Below, piece by piece: positions 17,547 to 27,085 of a stretch of DNA of 64,000 bases. How positions within the stretch are numbered: the first letter of the stretch is position 1; the number at the start of each line of letters is the position of its first letter. This DNA comes from Dokdonia sp. Its GTDB lineage: Bacteria; Bacteroidota; Bacteroidia; Flavobacteriales; Flavobacteriaceae. The position numbers and the translations under genes are program-made. The notes under the pieces are model-generated. The model ran no database searches and had not been told where the DNA came from. It worked only from the letters and a program-made list of their open reading frames with translations. The DNA lies in assembly GCA_020630915.1 (NCBI GenBank), contig JAHDIF010000004.1, forward strand, positions 62,001-126,000. The letters run 5' to 3'.

Positions 17547-20500
17547 ATGCGCAATTTTTATATTCTCTTATGTTTGCTTTTTAGTGCTGCCCTGTGTGCG
17601 CAGGAGCTACAAACGAAAAAAATTGCCGTACGAGATACCATCCAAATAGACAGCGTATCTATCAACCCTAGCGGATTTAAATTGGCAGATACAAAGGGAG
17701 TTTTGCTAGATAGTACATTGTATCAAGTAGATTTTGCAAAGGGTATTATTACGCTTTCGCGAACCCGCCTGCTCGGCCGGCAGGAGCGTATTCCTCAAGA
17801 CACCCTCCTTGTCACCTACCGCAACTATCCCGAATGGCTTACACGTAAATACTCCCAGTTTGATCCTAATAGCATCGTAAATAATAGCGGGAACATAGAC
17901 AAGGTACTGCGACTAGGAAAGACAGGTAATAAACCAGCATTTGTGCCTTTTCAAGGTCTCAACACTAGCGGAAGTATTGTGCGAGGAGTTACTGCCGGAA
18001 ATAACCAAAATAGTGTCCTTAACTCAGAACTGGACCTACAAATAAGTGGGAAATTGAGTGACAAAGTAAACCTGCGAGCCTCCATACAAGATGCTAATAT
18101 CCCAAGCCAGCAGGGTGGATACTCTCAAAATCTAGATGAATTTGACCAAGTATTTATTGAACTTTTTAGTGATGACTGGAACATTAGAGCTGGTGATATT
18201 AATCTTGAAAATAACGACAGTTACTTTGCGCCTTTTGTAAAGAAAATACAGGGACTTTCCTTGCAAGGTACTATTAATCATACAGACGATAAACGAACCC
18301 ATCTTTTTGCTACTGGTGCACTAGTACGAGGTATTTTTAACACCAGTATTTTGAACGGGCAAGAAGGAAATCAAGGCCCCTATAAACTTACGGGACCTAA
18401 TGGTGAACTTTTTGTACTGGTCGTATCTGGTAGTGAGACGGTATATGTAAATGGGATTCCTTTAGAGCGAGGTGAGGCAAAAGATTATGTGATTGATTAT
18501 AATGCTGGAGAGATCCGTTTTAACTCGACCTATCCAATCACGAGCGAAATGCGTATTACGGTAGATTATCAATTTACAGAGCGAAGATTTACACGTTTTG
18601 TTACGTACGGTGGTGGGAGTTTTCGCAATAGCGATAAGCTTACCATTTCTACCCACGTATATTCGGAGTCTGATGCAAAAAATCAACAGTTACAACAAAA
18701 CTTAAGTGCTGATCAAATTGCTACATTACGTGAGGCTGGAGATGACCCAGAGCAAATGATCGCAGAGAGCGCGATTCCTGACACCTTTGGTGAAAACAAG
18801 GTCTTGTATCGTAGAATAGAAATAAATGGCGTAGAGGTCTTTGAATTTAGTACAGACCCTGATGAAGAGTTATTTACCGTGCGCTTTTCTAATGTAGGTG
18901 AAAATCAAGGAGATTATGTGATAAGCTCGACCAATACCTTGCAACGTACTTTTGAGTATGTTCCTCCTGTAAATGGCGTGCCTCAAGGGTCTTTTGCACC
19001 ACAAGTAAGACTATTTGCACCCACTTTATTGCAAATGGCTGTGGTAAACGGCTCTTACACTCCTAACGAAAAAACCACGATTAAAGCAGAACTCGCTGGA
19101 AGTAAAAATGATCTTAATCTATTTTCAGACCTAGATGATGGTGATAATAATGCCTTTGCTTCACATCTAGAAGTAAAGCAGGCGTTGTTTAGAAAAGACA
19201 CGATATCCAGACTTTCGGCCTTTGCAAATTGGGATTATGTACAACAGGAATTCGTAAACATTCAAGGCCTTTACAATCCAGAATTTAATCGTGATTGGAA
19301 TATAGACCCCAACCTTTCTAACGTAAATGGTCTTCCTATAGGGGATCAAAGTTTTTTAAATACTGGGCTAGCATATTCAAATCAAAAGTTAGGAAGCATA
19401 AATTACTCATTTGAGAATCTTGACTTTGCTAATTTTTATTCTGGAACACGTCACTCCATAAATAGCACTATCCATTCAAAAAAGCTCAAAGGACGTGTGA
19501 TAGCAAGCATTCTCAACACAGATGATCACAACTTTACATCAGACTTTTTTAGAGTCTCTAGTGTAGGAATCTATGATTTAAAAAAGAAATGGGTAGGAGC
19601 AAAATACTACAGAGAAGACAATAAACGTATTGCTAAAGTAAATGACTCCCTCACACCAGACAGCCAGCGTTTTAATATGTATGAAGGATTTTTGGGCGTA
19701 GGAGATAGTACAAAAGTATTTGCAGAAGTGGGTTACCGCTTTCGCGAAAACGATAGTTTAAGATTCAATAAAGTGCAACGTGTAAACACCTCACAGACGT
19801 ATTTTCTAAAATCTCAACTACTTAAAAATAAGAAAACAACCCTAGGACTATTTGTAAATTATAGAACCTTAAATTTTCAAGAAACCGATAGAGAGAGTGA
19901 AAACTCTCTTAATTCTAGATTGCTCTATGACCAACGATTTGCAAAAGACATCATACAGCTTAACACCATTTATGAAACCAATAGTGGCACTCAGCCACAA
20001 CAAGAGTTTACATTTGTTGCCGTAGATGAAGGACAAGGAACACATACCTGGAATGATTATAATAACGATGGCATCCAACAGCTAGAAGAGTTTGAAATTG
20101 CCCAATTTCAGGACGAAGCAGATTTTATACGGGTCTTGCTCCCTAATCAGATATTTATAAGAACCCATCAAAATAGGCTAAGCTCCCAACTTACAGTCAA
20201 CCCTCAACAATGGAATGGCCAAAAAGGCTTGAAGAAGTTCTTATCTCGATTTTATAATCTCACTAACTACAGTATAGATAGAAGAGTTCTTAGAGAAGGG
20301 CAATCCTTTACAATTAATCCGTTTGAAAGTAGTACAAATGAGTTAAGTCTAGCATTAAGTTTTAGAAACGCATTGAGCTTTAATCGTGGTAAGCAACATT
20401 ATACCACCACCTATAGTTATCTCGTAAATGAGTCTACTAATCTTCTGTCTACAGGCTTACAATCGGCAAATTTAGAAAGTCATCAGATTAACTTTCTTCA

Positions 20501-20993
20501 TAAAATAAAGAAGAGTTGGATTTTTAATTTTAAGGGGACTCAGAGTAATACCCTTAGTACAGCAGAGAATTTTCCCTCACGAAATTTTGAATTGAATACC
20601 ACGAGCGCAAATCCTAAGATTTCCTATTTGTTTAGCAAGCAATCTCGTCTTTCTGTATTTTACAGTTATCAGAATAAAGAAAACCAGTTATCTGGACTAG
20701 AGTCTTTGCTGCAAAATAGCTTTGGTACGGGCTTTGCAGTTGCAGATGTAGAGAAGCTGTCATTAACAGGAGAGTTTAGATATATTGATAATCGCTTTCG
20801 CGGAAGCGCATTTAGTCCTGTGGCCTATCAAATTCTAGAAGGATTGCAACCCGGAACAAATTTTACCTGGAACTTGATAGCTCAAAAAAGAATTACAAAA
20901 TTCTTGGATTTAAATGTCTCCTATTTCGGGAGGAAAAGCGAAGGTTCATCGACAATTCATACTGGAAATATCCAGTTAAAAGCCTTCTTCTAA
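17547..20993 (+). CDS. Large predicted outer-membrane beta-barrel protein, 1148 residues, unrecognised
   Basis: A signal peptide (MRNFYILLCLLFSAALCAQ) is followed by a beta-rich protein with the aromatic, Asn- and Gly-rich strands of a large outer-membrane barrel (FKGTQSNTLSTAENF, SRLSVFYSYQNKENQ) and a terminal strand ending in Phe-Phe. A region around residues 130-215 (NTSGSIVRGVTAGNNQNSVL, INLENNDSYFAPFVKKIQGL) looks conserved, but I cannot place it in a named family; it is not clearly TonB-dependent, and I see no plug. Three repeat-derived segments lie in the gene: a split palindrome at 17750-17790 and degenerate ones at 19737 and 20793. It is followed 35 bp later by a small lipoprotein gene. 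Confidence 0.65.
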   Translation: MRNFYILLCLLFSAALCAQELQTKKIAVRDTIQIDSVSINPSGFKLADTKGVLLDSTLYQVDFAKGIITLSRTRLLGRQERIPQDTLLVTYRNYPEWLTRKYSQFDPNSIVNNSGNIDKVLRLGKTGNKPAFVPFQGLNTSGSIVRGVTAGNNQNSVLNSELDLQISGKLSDKVNLRASIQDANIPSQQGGYSQNLDEFDQVFIELFSDDWNIRAGDINLENNDSYFAPFVKKIQGLSLQGTINHTDDKRTHLFATGALVRGIFNTSILNGQEGNQGPYKLTGPNGELFVLVVSGSETVYVNGIPLERGEAKDYVIDYNAGEIRFNSTYPITSEMRITVDYQFTERRFTRFVTYGGGSFRNSDKLTISTHVYSESDAKNQQLQQNLSADQIATLREAGDDPEQMIAESAIPDTFGENKVLYRRIEINGVEVFEFSTDPDEELFTVRFSNVGENQGDYVISSTNTLQRTFEYVPPVNGVPQGSFAPQVRLFAPTLLQMAVVNGSYTPNEKTTIKAELAGSKNDLNLFSDLDDGDNNAFASHLEVKQALFRKDTISRLSAFANWDYVQQEFVNIQGLYNPEFNRDWNIDPNLSNVNGLPIGDQSFLNTGLAYSNQKLGSINYSFENLDFANFYSGTRHSINSTIHSKKLKGRVIASILNTDDHNFTSDFFRVSSVGIYDLKKKWVGAKYYREDNKRIAKVNDSLTPDSQRFNMYEGFLGVGDSTKVFAEVGYRFRENDSLRFNKVQRVNTSQTYFLKSQLLKNKKTTLGLFVNYRTLNFQETDRESENSLNSRLLYDQRFAKDIIQLNTIYETNSGTQPQQEFTFVAVDEGQGTHTWNDYNNDGIQQLEEFEIAQFQDEADFIRVLLPNQIFIRTHQNRLSSQLTVNPQQWNGQKGLKKFLSRFYNLTNYSIDRRVLREGQSFTINPFESSTNELSLALSFRNALSFNRGKQHYTTTYSYLVNESTNLLSTGLQSANLESHQINFLHKIKKSWIFNFKGTQSNTLSTAENFPSRNFELNTTSANPKISYLFSKQSRLSVFYSYQNKENQLSGLESLLQNSFGTGFAVADVEKLSLTGEFRYIDNRFRGSAFSPVAYQILEGLQPGTNFTWNLIAQKRITKFLDLNVSYFGRKSEGSSTIHTGNIQLKAFF
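17750..17790. repeat. 20-bp palindrome interrupted by a 21-bp GC-rich palindromic insert
   Basis: TACGCTTTCGCGAA (17750-17763) and AGCGTA (17785-17790) are the two parts of the palindrome seen elsewhere in the window. Between them lie 21 bases (17764-17784) with the imperfect palindrome CCTGCTCGGCCGGCAGG. Removing them restores the 20-bp palindrome exactly. The insert adds seven codons in frame. Confidence 0.85.
19737..19752. repeat. Degenerate palindrome inside the outer-membrane protein gene
   Basis: CGCTTTCGCGAAAACG has one change in the right arm; read as RFREN. Confidence 0.75.
20793..20808. repeat. Degenerate palindrome inside the outer-membrane protein gene
   Basis: CGCTTTCGCGGAAGCG has one change; read as RFRGSA. 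Confidence 0.75.
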
Positions 20994-21028
20994 ATTTTTA
21001 CGATCTTTAAACAAATCAAAACTATATT

Positions 21029-21382
21029 ATGAAAGCAACCTTACTAGTTACGGCAGCTTTATGCTCTTTGATGAGCCTAAGCTCTTGTAAAAGCACAAAA
21101 GAAACAAAGAAAGAAATGATCATCGCTACCAATAACGAGGCCCAAAAAGAAGTATTTATGAAAGAAGGATATACCTCAGGAATCATTGTTCACTCTGAAG
21201 AAGAGGGAGATTGTGAATGGACAATCAAATTAGAAGATGGACGACACTATGAAAGTATGTCTATGAAAGAAGAGTTTAAGAAAAATGATCTTAAAGTATA
21301 TTTTAAATTTATACCGCAACGCAGGATGAGCAATTGTACAAAGGCGAGTCCTATTGAGATTACGGAGATAGTAATTGGATAA
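21029..21382 (+). CDS. Small lipoprotein, 117 residues, unknown function
   Basis: The N-terminus MKATLLVTAALCSLMSLSSCKS is a lipoprotein signal with lipobox Cys20. The mature part is a short beta-rich domain (GIIVHSEEEGDCEWTIKLEDG, LKVYFKFIPQRRMSNC) with two Cys that could pair in the periplasm. I do not recognise the family. It lies 35 bp downstream of the large outer-membrane gene in the same direction and just before a strong terminator, so it may be a partner lipoprotein of that barrel; this rests on position alone. Confidence 0.7.
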   Translation: MKATLLVTAALCSLMSLSSCKSTKETKKEMIIATNNEAQKEVFMKEGYTSGIIVHSEEEGDCEWTIKLEDGRHYESMSMKEEFKKNDLKVYFKFIPQRRMSNCTKASPIEITEIVIG

Positions 21383-21408
21383 TTACAAATTATAAATACA
21401 ACAAAAAA

Positions 21409-21430
21409 AATCCCGCTTCACAGCGGGATT
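21409..21430. terminator. Bidirectional hairpin terminator
   Basis: AATCCCGCT (21409-21417) pairs perfectly with AGCGGGATT (21422-21430) around TCAC, with A- and T-runs on both sides. It separates convergent genes. Confidence 0.9.
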
Positions 21431-21455
21431 TTTTATTTCTATAAGTACTAGAAAA

Positions 21456-24401
21456 TTACTTAATTAATAATCTCTTTACTTTGCCGGACTCAGCGTTTCC
21501 TACACGAACTAGATAAACACCTTTAGCAATATAAGACATATCTAAGTTGTAGTTAAACTCTCCTCCGTTGTTATCCATTTTGTAATACACCATACGCTGT
21601 CCTAACACATTAAATACTGTAAGTTCTAGCATATCTGTTGTATTTTGTGAAGTAAATGACACGTCAAAAACATTCTTAGCCGTTTCTGTAATTGTAAAAT
21701 TACCTGCCGCAAAATCATTATCATCCACACCTAAAGGTTCTGTGATATTTACAGTATAATCTTCGGTCTCACCAAAAGTAACATCAGCACAAGCATCATC
21801 AGTATTTGGACCGTTCCAATTAGTCTTTGCTCTCATAATATGTTCTCCAAGAGCAGCATCTGCAGGAATTACAAAATCAATTGTTTCAGTATAGTTTCCT
21901 CCTGCTTGTCCATTTGCTACTTCAAAGTTATTTATAATTAACTCATTTGATTCAAAGACAAAATTATCATTAAAGTCAATCCAAACATGAACAAATTGAT
22001 CTCCGTATCCTGTTGACATTGTAAAATCATACGTATCACCTTGTACTAAATCTGTAGACTGATCGGTAAAATCTCCATAACCTTCACAACCTGATGGATT
22101 ATTAATATCCACTAAAGAAACTAAAGTAAATCCATCTCCAAAACTACAGTTTCCTGTAGGCTGGCAGAAAAGATTTTCTATTGTTACTGTAACTCCATCA
22201 TTTTCTGCATCTATATCTCCCGGAAGAGAAGTAAAGGCACTTAAAGTATATGTTTGAAAAGCAGACAAATCAACCGTAGCAGTAAATGTATAATCTAATG
22301 TGCCACCAGATGCCAGAGGACCAGCAACAGTTTCTGTTGTTGTAGCGCCGTCCAAGTCAAATGTAACATCAAAGTTTGATTGATCAGATCCGCCAAAATT
22401 TGTAATGGTCACTGTAACATTTTCAGAATCAGATAAACTTTGACCCGTCGTAGGAGACGAGATCGCAGTTACTCCAATATCATTTGGATCAAGATGGGTA
22501 ACGTCTCTTGTTACAGAATCGTTGGTAGTATCTAAATCTGCAGCATATACTGTACTTGCAGTAATGCTATACGTCTGACCTACAGTTGAGAAATCTCCTT
22601 GAGCTGTAAATGTATATTGAGTAGAAGTTGCAGAAGCAAGTGTTCCAGTAAAAGCTTCTGTAATGGTAGCTCCTCCGTCTATCTGATATGTAACATCAAA
22701 ACCAGTAGCGTCATTTTCTCCAAAATTAAAAATAGTTACCGTTATATCCTCAGTTGCTGTTAGAGTTCCATCAACTGGCGTATCAATACTAATAACTCCT
22801 ATATCATCTGCAAAATCAGGAGCAATTTGAAATACCCCAGCAACATTTGCTCTACCCCCTGCAGGACCGATATATTCAGTAACATACCAAAATCCTTTAT
22901 CATTAGATGGGTCAACATCTATTTTACTATAATCTGAATATCTCAAGTTAGGGATATTACCATTTCCTTTTGCTATAAGTTCTTCTGATATTGTCATAGC
23001 TCCTGGGGCATCTGCAGCAAAACGACCTGTATAATACGAGCTCACCACAAGATCAACAGAGCCATCTGTAGGCGTAGTAGGACCCGCCATACCAACATAT
23101 CCCATTCCTATGTTACCCTGAACATCCATTGCTAAACTTGCATTCCAAGCGTGTTTACCGTCTGGAGCCGTATAGGTTCCTTCTTGAAATAATGACCAAG
23201 GACCATCATCTGTTGCCTGTCTCATCTCTACCCATCTTACACCTGCTAATTCTCCTCCGGTAGCATCCGTATCAACAACCCAGTTAAAAACCATTGAGTT
23301 GTGTGTTCCAAATTTTCTAAATTGCCCTTGGTTCATAACCGTAGCTTGCATCGCATCTATATCTACACCGCCATTAGGCTGTGTGAGATTTGAGAAAGAA
23401 CCATTATCAAATACACTTATAAATGGTGTCATAGCAACTTCTAATGGAGCAGATACTGTAGAATTTGCCGTATTATTCCAATCCATTGTTGCTATCCATA
23501 CCTTAACGTGATCTGTTGCCACACCACCCCAAGCATCATCTTGTAAGTATACAATAGGACATCCTCCTGTTGTAGGGTGATTATCATCTGTAATATTCAT
23601 TGCCTGTGGGCTATGGAAACCACTTGTTACAATTCCTGGTAATGCAAAACCAGACATTTGAGCCGCAGGATTCGGTACTCCTGCACCGTCAAAATCTCTT
23701 TCTAATACCCAAAGTTTATTACTTCCATTTGTGTTTTCTGTAATGTAGTAACCGTCTCTCCATACAGATAACTTGTTGTAATCTGATACTTGTGTGAAAT
23801 TATAAACTGTCCAGTCCGTAGTTACAGGGTCTGGTCCATTAGAAATTGCTACTTGGATACCAGCTCCAGCTCCATTCAAGAAAGATACAATCCAACGATC
23901 TGCTAGATTATCGTAAGAAACTGTAAGATCACAACAACCCGCTGCTGGAAATATATTACCTACACCAAGCTGACCAGTGAGAGGCATCCCATCTTTATCA
24001 AATATTCTGAATCCCGTATTAAAAACCGCAAAATAGTGGTTAGGACCAACTGCTCCCGCTGGATCTGTAGGTGATGAGTTCGACTGCGCAGTTTCAAACA
24101 CTAAACTTGGTGTTTTACCAGGAATAGCTCCCGCAGTTCTATGCTGATTCTGAGCTAAAAAATCATTATCACTTGATCCTTTCCCAGGAACAATAACATA
24201 TTTGGATGCACGTCCATCTTGAACCTGACCTTCTTTTTCTGTAGAAGGGATAAGATTTGTACGAGATGCGATAGAAGGCATCACCGTAACAGACTCAGCT
24301 TGACCTGTCCAAAAAGGGGCAACGCCATCCGAGTTTTGCGCCATTGTATTGAAGCCAAAAGACACGAATACAACTAACGCCAATTTTAATAAATTTTTCA
24401 T
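21456..24401 (-). CDS. Large secreted multidomain protein with type IX sorting tail
   Basis: From the ATG at 24401 the product has 981 residues; the frame extends to 24485, but MKNLLKLALVVFVSFGFNTMAQ is the signal peptide. Residues to about 535 form an uncharacterised domain (FAVFNTGFRIFDKDG, MSGFALPGIVTSGFH). Two CARDB-like Ig repeats follow (DIGVISIDTPVDG and DIGVTAISSPTTG), a GEVED domain (HVWIDFNDNFVFESNE ... GETEDYTV), and a sorting tail (LELTVFNVLGQRMVY, KGVYLVRVGN, KRLLIK). It is probably a cell-surface or extracellular protein exported by the type IX system. Substrate or partner is unknown. Confidence 0.85.
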   Translation of the reverse strand: MKNLLKLALVVFVSFGFNTMAQNSDGVAPFWTGQAESVTVMPSIASRTNLIPSTEKEGQVQDGRASKYVIVPGKGSSDNDFLAQNQHRTAGAIPGKTPSLVFETAQSNSSPTDPAGAVGPNHYFAVFNTGFRIFDKDGMPLTGQLGVGNIFPAAGCCDLTVSYDNLADRWIVSFLNGAGAGIQVAISNGPDPVTTDWTVYNFTQVSDYNKLSVWRDGYYITENTNGSNKLWVLERDFDGAGVPNPAAQMSGFALPGIVTSGFHSPQAMNITDDNHPTTGGCPIVYLQDDAWGGVATDHVKVWIATMDWNNTANSTVSAPLEVAMTPFISVFDNGSFSNLTQPNGGVDIDAMQATVMNQGQFRKFGTHNSMVFNWVVDTDATGGELAGVRWVEMRQATDDGPWSLFQEGTYTAPDGKHAWNASLAMDVQGNIGMGYVGMAGPTTPTDGSVDLVVSSYYTGRFAADAPGAMTISEELIAKGNGNIPNLRYSDYSKIDVDPSNDKGFWYVTEYIGPAGGRANVAGVFQIAPDFADDIGVISIDTPVDGTLTATEDITVTIFNFGENDATGFDVTYQIDGGATITEAFTGTLASATSTQYTFTAQGDFSTVGQTYSITASTVYAADLDTTNDSVTRDVTHLDPNDIGVTAISSPTTGQSLSDSENVTVTITNFGGSDQSNFDVTFDLDGATTTETVAGPLASGGTLDYTFTATVDLSAFQTYTLSAFTSLPGDIDAENDGVTVTIENLFCQPTGNCSFGDGFTLVSLVDINNPSGCEGYGDFTDQSTDLVQGDTYDFTMSTGYGDQFVHVWIDFNDNFVFESNELIINNFEVANGQAGGNYTETIDFVIPADAALGEHIMRAKTNWNGPNTDDACADVTFGETEDYTVNITEPLGVDDNDFAAGNFTITETAKNVFDVSFTSQNTTDMLELTVFNVLGQRMVYYKMDNNGGEFNYNLDMSYIAKGVYLVRVGNAESGKVKRLLIK

Positions 24402-24474
24402 TGTGTAGTTTTTTAGAATAATTAAAATTTTAAAAGTTGTTGAAGTTAAAGAAAACTTAAAGATTTCGCAAAAA

Positions 24475-24496
24475 AAAGCCCACAATATGGGCTTTT
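24475..24496. terminator. Hairpin terminator downstream of glyS
   Basis: AAAAGCCCA (24475-24483) pairs with TGGGCTTTT (24488-24496), with T-runs on both strands. It follows the glyS stop at 24520 on the minus strand. Confidence 0.8.
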
Positions 24497-24519
24497 TAAC
24501 TATGTGTGCATCATACTTT

Positions 24520-26055
24520 TTAAGACATCCAAACTTTATAGCTTACTTGAGTTTCGATAATCTCCTTTACTTTTTCAATTAAAACACGCTCTTGCTTCAT
24601 GCTATCGCGATGTCTTACCGTCACCATACCGTCTTCTTTAGTATCATGATCAATTGTGATGCAAAAGGGAGTTCCCGCGGCGTCCTGACGTCTGTAACGT
24701 CTTCCCACGGCATCTTTTTCATCATATACCACGTTGTAATCAAACTTTAAATCTTCCATTAGTTTTCTTGCAATTTCTGGAAGCCCATCTTTTTTAACTA
24801 AGGGTAAAATGGCTGCTTTGGTAGGTGCCAGAATTGCTGGCAATTTAAGCACGACTCTACTTGATCCATTCTCTAATTGCTCTTCTTGAAGAGATTTCGA
24901 AAATACTGCGAGAAACATTCTATCAAGTCCTATAGAGGTTTCTACCACATAAGGAACATAGTTTTCATTGAGTTCAGGATCAAAGAATTGTAATTTTTTA
25001 CCAGAATGTTCTTCATGAGCTTTTAAGTCAAAGTCTGTTCTTGAGTGAATACCTTCTAGCTCTTTAAATCCAAAAGGGAAATTAAATTCTATATCTGCTG
25101 CTGCATTTGCATAATGGGCTAGCTTCTCGTGATCGTGAAAACGATAATTATCTTCACCTAAGCCAAGAGATTTATGCCAGTTAAGTCGTGTTTCTTTCCA
25201 ATACTCGTACCATTTCATTTCTTCTCCTGGTCTCACAAAGAATTGCATTTCCATTTGTTCAAACTCACGCATTCTAAATATAAATTGTCTTGCTACAATT
25301 TCATTTCTAAACGCTTTTCCTGTTTGAGCGATCCCGAAAGGGATTTTCATGCGGCCCGTTTTTTGCACATTCAAGAAGTTTACGAAGATACCTTGAGCCG
25401 TTTCTGGTCGCAAATATAAGTCTGTAGCTGTCTCTGCAGACGCCCCTAATTTAGTCCCAAACATGAGGTTAAATTGTCGTACATCTGTCCAATTTTTAGA
25501 TCCAGACAATGGGCAGGCAATTTCTAATTCTTCAATAAGTGCTTTTACTCCAGCAAGATCGTCTGCCTCTAACAGCCTAGCTAGACGTGCCGTTGCATCT
25601 TTTTGTTTTGTTCGATACCCTAAAACTCGTGGGTTGGTCGCTTCATATTGCGCTCTATCAAAGGATTCTCCAAAACGTTTTGCAGCTTTTGTAATTTCTT
25701 TCTCTGCCTTTTGGTTGAGCTTTTCTGCATAGTCTTCTACTAATACATCTGCTCTATATCTTTTTTTGGAATCTTTGTTATCTATTAAGGGGTCACTAAA
25801 AGCATCTACGTGTCCAGATGCCTTCCATGTTGTGGGGTGCATAAAAATGGCGGCATCCAGACCTACAATGTTTTCATGCATTTGTACCATGCTCTTCCAC
25901 CAGTACTCCCGTATGTTTTTTTTAAGTTCTACCCCATTTTGTCCGTAATCATAAACGGCACTAAGCCCGTCATAAATCTCGCTACTACCAAAAATGTATC
26001 CGTACTCCTTTGCGTGTGATATTACTTTTTTAAAATGATCTTCCTGTTGCGCCAT
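24520..26055 (-). CDS. glyS: Glycyl-tRNA synthetase, single-chain dimeric type
   Basis: The 511-residue class II synthetase charges tRNA-Gly. It is the alpha2 type (GlyQS), not the alpha2beta2 type: YGYIFGSSEIYDGLSAVYDYG near the N-terminus, class II motif 2 FRNEIVARQFIFRMREFEQ, motif 3 ETSIGLDRMFL, and a C-terminal anticodon-binding domain (PTKAAILPLVKKDG). The frame opens at 26127, but the ATG at 26055 (MAQQEDHFKK) begins the conserved part, and the extra residues come from the palindrome at 26070-26089, which lies 14 nt upstream of this ATG. Confidence 0.96.
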   Translation of the reverse strand: MAQQEDHFKKVISHAKEYGYIFGSSEIYDGLSAVYDYGQNGVELKKNIREYWWKSMVQMHENIVGLDAAIFMHPTTWKASGHVDAFSDPLIDNKDSKKRYRADVLVEDYAEKLNQKAEKEITKAAKRFGESFDRAQYEATNPRVLGYRTKQKDATARLARLLEADDLAGVKALIEELEIACPLSGSKNWTDVRQFNLMFGTKLGASAETATDLYLRPETAQGIFVNFLNVQKTGRMKIPFGIAQTGKAFRNEIVARQFIFRMREFEQMEMQFFVRPGEEMKWYEYWKETRLNWHKSLGLGEDNYRFHDHEKLAHYANAAADIEFNFPFGFKELEGIHSRTDFDLKAHEEHSGKKLQFFDPELNENYVPYVVETSIGLDRMFLAVFSKSLQEEQLENGSSRVVLKLPAILAPTKAAILPLVKKDGLPEIARKLMEDLKFDYNVVYDEKDAVGRRYRRQDAAGTPFCITIDHDTKEDGMVTVRHRDSMKQERVLIEKVKEIIETQVSYKVWMS

Positions 26056-26069
26056 TATGTGTATGTGTT

Positions 26070-26089
26070 TACGCTTTCGCGAAAGCGTA
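26070..26089. repeat. 20-bp palindrome upstream of glyS
   Basis: Perfect TACGCTTTCGCGAAAGCGTA, 14 nt upstream of the glyS ATG; core at 26073-26086. Confidence 0.95.
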
Positions 26090-26157
26090 CTTAAACGTTT
26101 TAATAAATATGCTGACAAAAATAGCAATCCCCTAGAGAAATTAGAGAATCTATCGGG

Positions 26158-27033
26158 TTATTTTAAGGTAAGTCCTGTCGTCTCAAGAAGACCTTGAGTA
26201 TTAAATATCTCAATCGTGTATGAGCCTTTACTGAAGGTTTGTATGGGCAGTACCAGCTCGCACACTGTATGTGCCTTCCCTTTATATTGAATCTTAGTTT
26301 CTGTGTTGTAAGAGAGCTTCTCCCCCGTATCTAATGTTGCAAAGCGTTCAACACCAATTAATTTTTTCCTTTCATTAAAGACTCTTACAAAAAAGGTTAA
26401 TTGACTATTATCAATATCTTGATCTTCATTTACTTCATAACAAAGTCTCACCATTTGTGCCCTGCTAGCCCTGGAGGTATTTACAAACTTGCCACTATTG
26501 CGTTGTATCACTCCCTGAGCACTCACACTACTAATCTTTACGTTAGTTTTAGGTGTTACTGGCTCTTGAATTGACTCAACCACCGCCCTATTTTGCTCTT
26601 TTGTAATACTATCTAGGCTATTCTGAGTGCGTGCTTGAAGATCAGAAAGCCGCCTAGTTTCTTGCTGTAAACTATCGTTTTGTCTAAACAATACTTCACG
26701 CTCTTTACGTAGTTTTTTTAATTCTATCTGATATTGCCTTACAACACTTCTAGTTAAAGTGTTGCTATCAATCTTTCGTTGTAGGCCTTCTAATCGTTCT
26801 TTTGCCTCTGTTAATTCTAATGAAAGGCTACTATTCTCTTTTAACAATACCCCATACCTGTTAATTTCTTCATCTAACTCAGCTTTAAAAAGGGCTTTGT
26901 CTTTAATTAGTTGATTCTTAGTCTCTTTGACTTCGTTGTAAAAAGAATAGGTGTAAGCCCCTAGCCCAACAACAACTAGACACAAAAGTATCGTGAGTAT
27001 TAATAAAGTGGTGTTTGTATTTTTATTGGGCAT
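26158..27033 (-). CDS. Membrane-anchored coiled-coil protein
   Basis: The 291-residue protein has one N-terminal membrane helix (about residues 9-29, LLILTILLCLVVVGLGAYTY) and then a long coiled coil (about 33-150, with KKLRKEREVLFRQNDSLQQE). The C-terminal third is beta-rich (LTFFVRVFNERKKLIGVERF, CELVLPIQTFSKGSYTIEIF), like an Ig-type module. I do not recognise a named family, though similar chromosomally encoded proteins are common in Flavobacteriaceae. It lies in the spacer between glyS and the divergent comF and is probably periplasmic. Confidence 0.65.
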   Translation of the reverse strand: MPNKNTNTTLLILTILLCLVVVGLGAYTYSFYNEVKETKNQLIKDKALFKAELDEEINRYGVLLKENSSLSLELTEAKERLEGLQRKIDSNTLTRSVVRQYQIELKKLRKEREVLFRQNDSLQQETRRLSDLQARTQNSLDSITKEQNRAVVESIQEPVTPKTNVKISSVSAQGVIQRNSGKFVNTSRASRAQMVRLCYEVNEDQDIDNSQLTFFVRVFNERKKLIGVERFATLDTGEKLSYNTETKIQYKGKAHTVCELVLPIQTFSKGSYTIEIFNTQGLLETTGLTLK

Positions 27034-27085
27034 AAATTCCTATTTGGAAGGAAAGTGGTTAAATTAGAAAAAAAAATGAAACCTC

